A DNA stretch of 10,330 nt from Candidatus Omnitrophota bacterium (GTDB lineage Bacteria > Omnitrophota > Gorgyraeia > Gygaellales > Profunditerraquicolaceae). Position numbers and translations under genes: made by a program. Shown in pieces: positions 6,273 to 10,330 of this stretch. The stretch covers positions 5,558 to 15,887 of the forward strand of contig JAMWDE010000004.1 of NCBI GenBank assembly GCA_023818905.1. The letters are read 5' to 3'. The stretch's first letter is position 1; every line of letters begins with the position of its first letter. Below the pieces are notes generated by a model. That model ran no database searches. It saw nothing but the letters and a program-made list of their open reading frames with translations, and was not told where the DNA came from.

Positions 6273-6759
6273 TCTTTTTGATTAAATTAGTGGTTGAACG
6301 GTTAGGTATTAACCTTATACGCAAAACTTCACCACCATAGCTCTTGACAAAATCAGCTCCTACAATATCCCTAAGTTGCCAATCTGAACCCTTAATCAGT
6401 ACATCTGGCTTCAATTCTCTAATAACAGAGATGGGGGTATCCTCTTTAAAAATAATTACATAATCTATACTCTCCAATCCCGCCAAAATCCTTGCCCTAT
6501 CATCTTCTTTTACCAAAGGCCTGGGAGCACCCTTAAGCCTCCTTACAGATGAATCACTATTTATTGCTACTACTAAGATATCTCCTTTATTTTTGGCCTC
6601 CTCTAGGTATCTTATATGTCCGTAATGCAATAAATCAAAGCAGCCATTTGTAAAGACAATCCTTTTGCCTTGTTCTTTTAGCCGCAAGATGATACTCTTT
6701 AATTCTTTAAGACTCTTTATCTTTAGGTCTGAAAAAGATTTTGTTCTACTAACTCGCAT
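6238..6759 (-). CDS. rfaE2: D-glycero-beta-D-manno-heptose 1-phosphate adenylyltransferase
   Basis: This 173-residue nucleotidyltransferase corresponds to the C-terminal (adenylyltransferase) domain of HldE and transfers AMP to heptose 1-phosphate to give ADP-D-glycero-D-manno-heptose for LPS. Key motifs are FTNGCFDLLHYGHIRYLEEA (36-55) with the HxGH signature His45-His48, INSDSSVRRLKG (66-77), PLVKEDDRARILAGLESIDY (81-100), LIKGSDW (121-127), IVGADFV (132-138) and NRSTTNLIKKI (153-163). The ribokinase-like kinase domain of bifunctional HldE is absent, so a separate heptose-7-phosphate kinase must be encoded elsewhere. The start (ATG 6759) lies 37 bases inside gmhA with only a weak AGGT upstream; no later ATG precedes the core. 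GmhA, the first enzyme of the same pathway, is immediately upstream. Confidence 0.95.
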   Translation of the reverse strand: MRVSRTKSFSDLKIKSLKELKSIILRLKEQGKRIVFTNGCFDLLHYGHIRYLEEAKNKGDILVVAINSDSSVRRLKGAPRPLVKEDDRARILAGLESIDYVIIFKEDTPISVIRELKPDVLIKGSDWQLRDIVGADFVKSYGGEVLRIRLIPNRSTTNLIKKIVRAFEGKQIN

Positions 6760-7295
6760 ATGATATGACCTATAATAATATGCGCTTCCTGTATCCTTGC
6801 GGTAATGGAAGAGGGTATTAAGATAGAAATATCAGCGAGTTTTGCTAATTCTACGCCGTCCTTTCCAGTCATTACTACAGTTTTTATACCCATCTTCTTT
6901 GCTTGTTTTATAGCCGCCAAAACATTCTTGGCCTTCCCACTGGTTGATATGCCTATGGCGAGGTCACCCTTTTGTCCCAAGGCTTCGATCTGTCTTGCAA
7001 AGACAGCCTCGTAGCCATAATCATTTGCCAATGAGGTTAACACTGAGGTATTCGTAGTAAGCGCAATTGCGGGTAAACCAGTTCTATCTATCCTGAATCT
7101 ACCTACAAGTTCTGCAGCGATATGTTGACTATCACTGGCTGACCCCCCATTACCAAAGAGTATCACCTTACCCCCGTTTTTTATACAATCAATGATGCTT
7201 CGGGCTATCTCCATAATTTCTCCTATACAGGTATGTAACATCTCCTCTTTGATCTGTATACTTTCTAACAGTATCTCTTTGATTTTATCTCTCAT
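6723..7295 (-). CDS. gmhA: Sedoheptulose-7-phosphate isomerase GmhA
   Basis: GmhA is the SIS-domain isomerase converting sedoheptulose 7-phosphate to D-glycero-D-manno-heptose 7-phosphate, the first committed step to ADP-heptose. The protein has the usual family length (190 residues). It shows the phosphate-binding FGNGGSASDSQHIAAELVGRF region (47-67), ALTTNTSVLTSLANDYGYE (78-96), the second phosphate loop GISTSGKAKNV (115-125) and the C-terminal RIQEAHIIIGHIICE (167-181). Zinc-ligand positions are all kept with the spacing of the E. coli enzyme: His58, Glu62, Gln169 and His177. An AAGAGGC Shine-Dalgarno-like element lies 4 bases before the ATG. The gene begins 23 bases after the phosphofructokinase stop and its 3' end overlaps the adenylyltransferase start. 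It implies a heptose-containing LPS or another ADP-heptose glycan, hence an outer membrane. Confidence 0.96.
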   Translation of the reverse strand: MRDKIKEILLESIQIKEEMLHTCIGEIMEIARSIIDCIKNGGKVILFGNGGSASDSQHIAAELVGRFRIDRTGLPAIALTTNTSVLTSLANDYGYEAVFARQIEALGQKGDLAIGISTSGKAKNVLAAIKQAKKMGIKTVVMTGKDGVELAKLADISILIPSSITARIQEAHIIIGHIICELVEQNLFQT

Positions 7296-7318
7296 TTTTG
7301 CCTCTTTTAAAAATAACT

Positions 7319-8350
7319 TTAACCAAAGAATACCTTCGCAATCTCATATAGGTCCATATCAACTGTTTTTAAAACTTTTGTTGCCTCTTCAATCGGTACA
7401 TCTATAATCTTATTTCCTGAGAGTGCCACCATCCTGCCGAATTTTTTGTCTTTTATTAACTCTACAGCTTTCACTCCAAATCTTGTACCAAGAATTCTAT
7501 CAAAAGCAGTAGGACTGCCTCCCCTCTGGATATGCCCCAATACGCTTACTCGGGTCTCGTAGCCGGTCCTTTTCTCTATCTCCTGTGCAAGTATCTCACC
7601 AACACCACCTAACCTTACATGTCCAAATTCATCTGTCTTTTTATCCTGCACAACAAATGTGCCTTCCTTAAACTGTGCGCCTTCTGCAACCACTACAATA
7701 CTGAATGTTTTACCTCGGCTATGTCTTCTTTTGATAAGGTTGCAGACTTCGTCTATATCTATAGGTAATTCCGGTATTAGTATAATATCCGCTCCTCCAG
7801 CAATACCTGCCTCGGTAGCTATCCAACCAGCATGCCTTCCCATTACTTCTACTACTATAATCCGATGGTGACTTTCAGCAGTGGTGTGTAATCTATCGAT
7901 ACACTCCATTGCGATATTTATAGCTGTATCAAAACCAAACGTGTAATCTGTGCAGGAGAGATCATTATCTATGGTTTTAGGTACACCCACAATGTTAGTT
8001 ATTCCATCATTGATTAGCTTACTAGCTACTCCTAAAGTATCCTCTCCTCCTATAGCGATAAGGGCGTCTAAATCAAGCTGTATATAATTATCCTTTAGTT
8101 TTTGTAGGTCTTCTGGCTTTTTATATGGATTTGTGCGACTCGTACCTAATATTGTACCCCCTTTGGGCAATATCCCAGAGACATTCTCTAATGTCAAAGG
8201 CATAGTATCATTCTCAATAAGCCCTTTCCAACCATTCTTTATTCCGACAATCTCATAACCTTCGTTAATACCTTTTCTAACTACCGCCCTGATTACAGGA
8301 TTCAGGCCAGGACAATCCCCTCCGCCTGTAAGTACACCTATCTTTTTCAT
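7319..8350 (-). CDS. pfp: 6-phosphofructokinase, group III, PPi-type signature
   Basis: This 343-residue PfkA-superfamily enzyme phosphorylates fructose 6-phosphate. Motifs are GVLTGGGDCPGLNPVIRAVV (5-24), LGTSRTNP (68-75), GGEDTLG (101-107), PKTIDND (124-130, catalytic Asp128), GFDTAI (139-144), VEVMGRHAGWIA (167-178), PEL (193-195) and LGHIQRGGSPTAFDR (271-285). ATP-dependent enzymes carry Gly at position 104 and a small residue at 124 (E. coli numbering). Here these are Asp104 and Lys125, the pair linked to pyrophosphate use, as in actinobacterial PPi-PFK. A reversible, PPi-driven enzyme that could serve glycolysis and gluconeogenesis is therefore inferred. A strong AAGGAGGT lies 10 bases before the ATG and fixes the start. 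It follows amaP by 52 bases and precedes gmhA by 23. The phosphofructokinase call is sure; the donor is predicted from two residues. Confidence 0.94.
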   Translation of the reverse strand: MKKIGVLTGGGDCPGLNPVIRAVVRKGINEGYEIVGIKNGWKGLIENDTMPLTLENVSGILPKGGTILGTSRTNPYKKPEDLQKLKDNYIQLDLDALIAIGGEDTLGVASKLINDGITNIVGVPKTIDNDLSCTDYTFGFDTAINIAMECIDRLHTTAESHHRIIVVEVMGRHAGWIATEAGIAGGADIILIPELPIDIDEVCNLIKRRHSRGKTFSIVVVAEGAQFKEGTFVVQDKKTDEFGHVRLGGVGEILAQEIEKRTGYETRVSVLGHIQRGGSPTAFDRILGTRFGVKAVELIKDKKFGRMVALSGNKIIDVPIEEATKVLKTVDMDLYEIAKVFFG

Positions 8351-8359
8351 GTGCTATCT

Positions 8360-8367
8360 ACCTCCTT
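8360..8367 (-). promoter_or_regulatory. Strong Shine-Dalgarno for the phosphofructokinase gene
   Basis: The minus strand reads AAGGAGGT ten bases before the ATG at 8350. It is one of the best ribosome sites in the window and settles the start. The rest of the 52-base gap is A/T-rich. Confidence 0.85.
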
Positions 8368-8402
8368 AAATTTATACCCTCAAACATTAAAGATTTTAAT
8401 AT

Positions 8403-9008
8403 TTACAGTCTTGTGTATCCACTAAATGGTATGGGTGGTTCTTGTTTCTCTGTTTCTTTCTTCTTTTTATCTCTATCCTCCAAAGGTACAATTTTTGCGA
8501 TGTGTATTTTTATAATAATGGGTTCTTCGATACCTAAGACCTCTTGCATTTTTGATTTAGTAATATCCTGCAGATGTGCGGTAAGTTCCGGTATGTTGGC
8601 CTCGGACCTTAAAATTACTCTTAAGTCTACAATAATGCCTTTCTTAGTAGCAATTACATCTGGTCTTAATTCTCTTATCTCAGGTAGATAACTGCTGAGG
8701 CGTTTAATCAAGTCCTCTATAGCAGATAGCGCAATAGTGACTTCTCCAGATGAGGTACTGAATGCAATTGTTCTCTCGCGTTGGAACCTACCTAATATCA
8801 ACTGCGCAAAAGAGATACTGACCAGTATTAATAAAAGACCTGATAGTCCAATGATAATGCGAGAGTGTGTACTGTATTGTACAAAACTGATCAGATTACT
8901 TATATCCTGAGGTTTCAATATATTGAATGCAAAGATGATAAGTACTAGGCCTATCAAAATCAAAATAAATGCATAAAATACTATACCTAAATAGACGAAT
9001 AGCCTCAT
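8403..9008 (-). CDS. amaP: Alkaline-shock-type membrane anchor protein, AmaP-like
   Basis: This 201-residue membrane protein has two hydrophobic helices near the N-terminus (about 5-29 and 50-73) joined by a short polar loop. A soluble part (about 78-175) resembles the Asp23/Gls24 fold, and a charged tail (RDKKKKETEK, 179-188) ends in PPIPFSGYTRL. This order matches AmaP, which in staphylococci anchors Asp23 at the membrane. The neighbouring Asp23-family gene 42 bases upstream supports the pairing. The start is fixed by AAAGGAGGT ending 4 bases before the ATG. The role in this organism, probably membrane or envelope stress, is by homology only. Similarity of the soluble part is judged by eye (GEVTIALSAIEDLIKRL, GIIVDLRVILR). 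Confidence 0.82.
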   Translation of the reverse strand: MRLFVYLGIVFYAFILILIGLVLIIFAFNILKPQDISNLISFVQYSTHSRIIIGLSGLLLILVSISFAQLILGRFQRERTIAFSTSSGEVTIALSAIEDLIKRLSSYLPEIRELRPDVIATKKGIIVDLRVILRSEANIPELTAHLQDITKSKMQEVLGIEEPIIIKIHIAKIVPLEDRDKKKKETEKQEPPIPFSGYTRL

Positions 9009-9012
9009 CTAT

Positions 9013-9021
9013 ACCTCCTTT
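9013..9021 (-). promoter_or_regulatory. Strong Shine-Dalgarno for amaP
   Basis: AAAGGAGGT on the minus strand, with GGAGG five bases from the ATG at 9008, is close to consensus and decides the amaP start. Confidence 0.85.
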
Positions 9022-9050
9022 AACTACCTTAAACAGAAAGATTTAATATA

Positions 9051-9401
9051 TTATGCCTCAATGGCCTGTACGTTCACATCAATATTTTTGACAAAGAGAT
9101 TGGTCATCCTCTCTATAGCCGAACGCACATTCTCTTGCACCTTATTGGCAACCTCCACAACATTAAAGTTATATTTGACTATCAGGGGTATCTGAACCCT
9201 AACCTCGTTATTCTTATCAAATTCCACCCTAATCGCATTAAAAGATTTCTTGCCTATAAGCTCAAGTATACCACTTCTAAAATCTCCTCCTATACGTTTT
9301 ACCCCCTCTATCTCAGCCACTGCTAGAGAAACAATTGAGGCAATGACATCTTTATAAATTCTGACCGCGCCTAATTCGGTTTGTGCCTCTTCTTTATGCA
9401 T
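9051..9401 (-). CDS. Asp23/Gls24 family envelope stress protein
   Basis: This 116-residue protein matches the Asp23/Gls24 (DUF322) family: an N-terminal GAVRIYKDVIASIVSLAVAE (11-30), EGVKRIGG (32-39), a central VRVQIPLIVKYNFNVVEVA (67-85), QENVRSAIERMTNL (89-102) and a terminal NIDVNVQAI (106-114). Members form cytoplasmic or membrane-associated assemblies linked to alkaline or envelope stress in Gram-positives. Here it stands between accC and an AmaP-like anchor, the expected partner. Start and accC stop share one base (TAATG), and a GGAGGA Shine-Dalgarno lies just inside the accC end, so it is co-translated with biotin carboxylase. No signal peptide or membrane helix is present, consistent with recruitment by AmaP. 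Confidence 0.9.
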   Translation of the reverse strand: MHKEEAQTELGAVRIYKDVIASIVSLAVAEIEGVKRIGGDFRSGILELIGKKSFNAIRVEFDKNNEVRVQIPLIVKYNFNVVEVANKVQENVRSAIERMTNLFVKNIDVNVQAIEA

Positions 9402-10330
9402 TATTCCTCCAACTCTTCCTTTACCATACTCTGTAAAAATTGAGTAGATATATCTCCTTTTAAAAAGAGAGGATTTTCTAATAATTGCTGATGGAATGGT
9501 ATAGTAGTTTTTATAGGCGCTATTATAAACTCACTTAGGGCACGTTGCATAATTCTAATTGCCTCTTGACGGTTCTTCCCGTAGGTTATTAATTTTGCCA
9601 ATAGAGAGTCGTAATAAGGAGGCACCTCATACCCAGGATAGATATGAGTATCTAAGCGCACACCCGGACCACCTGGCATATTAAGCTCCTCTATCTTACC
9701 CGGAGATGGCATAAAGTTATTCTCATGGTCTTCGGCGTTTATGCGACACTCTATCGCTGAACCAGTTATATGTATGTTATCCTGTTGGAAAGAAAGCTTT
9801 TCTCCTGCGGCTATACGTATCTGCTCCTTGATCAGATCTATGCCAGTTACCATCTCTGTCACAGGATGTTCTACCTGAATCCTCGTATTCATTTCCATAA
9901 AGTAAAAGTTATTATCTCTATCTAATAAAAATTCTAATGTACCAGCGCTTACATAATTTACTGCCTTTGATGCCTTTACTGCCAATTCCCCTAAACGCCT
10001 ACGCAATTTATTATCCACTGCTGGTGAGGGAGACTCTTCTAAAAGTTTCTGATGTCTTCTTTGAATGCTACAGTCTCTTTCTCCTAAATATACAACATGA
10101 CCATACTTATCCGCTAAGATTTGTATTTCAATATGTCTTGGCTTCTCAATATACTTTTCTATATATATGTTGGGATTACCAAAATTGGCCTCTGCTTCCT
10201 GTTGAGCAGTCATAAAGCTACTCAACAACCTTATGTCATTATGGCATATCCTCATTCCCCTGCCGCCACCACCTGCAACTGCTTTTATTATTACCGGATA
10301 TCCGATCTTCTTGGCAACCTTAATTGCCTC
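9401..10330 (-). CDS. accC: Biotin carboxylase subunit of acetyl-CoA carboxylase, 5' end outside window
   Basis: AccC carboxylates the biotin on BCCP using ATP and bicarbonate, the first half-reaction of fatty-acid synthesis. The frame stays open past the internal Met at 10255 to the window edge. The added codons encode [20 protein letters not shown] and the GGGGRGM loop, so 309 residues are present and roughly 143 N-terminal residues (E. coli numbering) are missing. Seen are the ATP-binding Lys of YPVIIKA (E. coli Lys159), [33 protein letters not shown], and the catalytic [17 protein letters not shown] with the expected Glu, Asn and Arg. Also present are [26 protein letters not shown] and the biotin-carboxylase C-terminal segment [12 protein letters not shown]. 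No substitution of key residues is visible. It is followed without a gap by the Asp23 gene; accB is expected upstream outside the window. Confidence 0.97.
   Translation of the reverse strand, partial: EAIKVAKKIGYPVIIKAVAGGGGRGMRICHNDIRLLSSFMTAQQEAEANFGNPNIYIEKYIEKPRHIEIQILADKYGHVVYLGERDCSIQRRHQKLLEESPSPAVDNKLRRRLGELAVKASKAVNYVSAGTLEFLLDRDNNFYFMEMNTRIQVEHPVTEMVTGIDLIKEQIRIAAGEKLSFQQDNIHITGSAIECRINAEDHENNFMPSPGKIEELNMPGGPGVRLDTHIYPGYEVPPYYDSLLAKLITYGKNRQEAIRIMQRALSEFIIAPIKTTIPFHQQLLENPLFLKGDISTQFLQSMVKEELEE

Noticed and set aside
8351..8402. Possible promoter (TATAAA) and a small A/T inverted repeat (ATTAAA-ATC-TTTAAT) before the phosphofructokinase gene
   Set aside because: The TATAAA would place transcription start inside the Shine-Dalgarno, no -35 matches at the right spacing, and the repeat has only six A/T pairs with no U run.
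9401..10255. accC starting at the Met codon at 10255
   Set aside because: The frame continues without a stop to the window edge and the extra codons encode the conserved IGYPVIIKA and GGGGRGM ATP-binding segments, so this Met is internal.

Overview
The window is a dense, single-strand stretch of an AT-rich bacterial chromosome. Thirteen protein genes and one tRNA all lie on the minus strand. Both ends cut into genes, gaps never exceed about 52 bases, and many neighbours overlap. I see no convincing plus-strand gene, no mobile element, no CRISPR array and no clear terminator. Gene content suggests a diderm bacterium: it has ADP-heptose (LPS core) genes and an NlpD/EnvC-like lipoprotein. These sit beside an Asp23/AmaP pair better known from Gram-positives. 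That mixture, with a group III PPi-type phosphofructokinase and ThiD2, fits a candidate phylum such as Omnitrophota. This is an inference from style, not a proven assignment.

In transcription order (right to left) the layout is as follows. First is accC (biotin carboxylase, 5' end outside the window), then an Asp23/Gls24 protein and its AmaP-type membrane anchor. Next comes a sugar-phosphate block: a PPi-type 6-phosphofructokinase, GmhA (sedoheptulose-7-phosphate isomerase) and a stand-alone heptose-1-phosphate adenylyltransferase (RfaE2/HldE C-terminal type). A thiamine block follows: thiD2, thiE and thiC, with thiD2 and thiE overlapping out of frame. A tRNA-Gly(CCC) then sits only 18 bases after thiC and 16 bases before a LysM/degenerate-M23 lipoprotein gene. 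Last come an AAA-type ATPase of unknown role, a YfcE-type phosphoesterase, an Ap4A-phosphorylase-like HIT protein and the start of a dGTPase-like HD hydrolase (dgt), whose 3' end lies outside the window.

The spacing implies one or a few long polycistronic transcripts combining fatty-acid, envelope, LPS-precursor, thiamine and nucleotide-hygiene functions. Thiamine pyrimidine synthesis is well covered: ThiC makes HMP-P, ThiD2 makes HMP-PP and ThiE joins it to the thiazole. No TPP riboswitch is visible in front of the thiamine genes.

The points most worth a second look are: (1) a 7-A homopolymer at the thiD2/thiE junction, where removing one base would give an exact ThiD2-ThiE fusion; (2) a clear internal duplication in ThiD2; (3) a LytM/M23 protein that has lost most metal ligands; (4) an uncharacterised ATPase with a possibly degenerate nuclease-like tail, translationally coupled to that lipoprotein and to a phosphoesterase; (5) a tRNA embedded between coding genes, with a Shine-Dalgarno-less gene right behind it.
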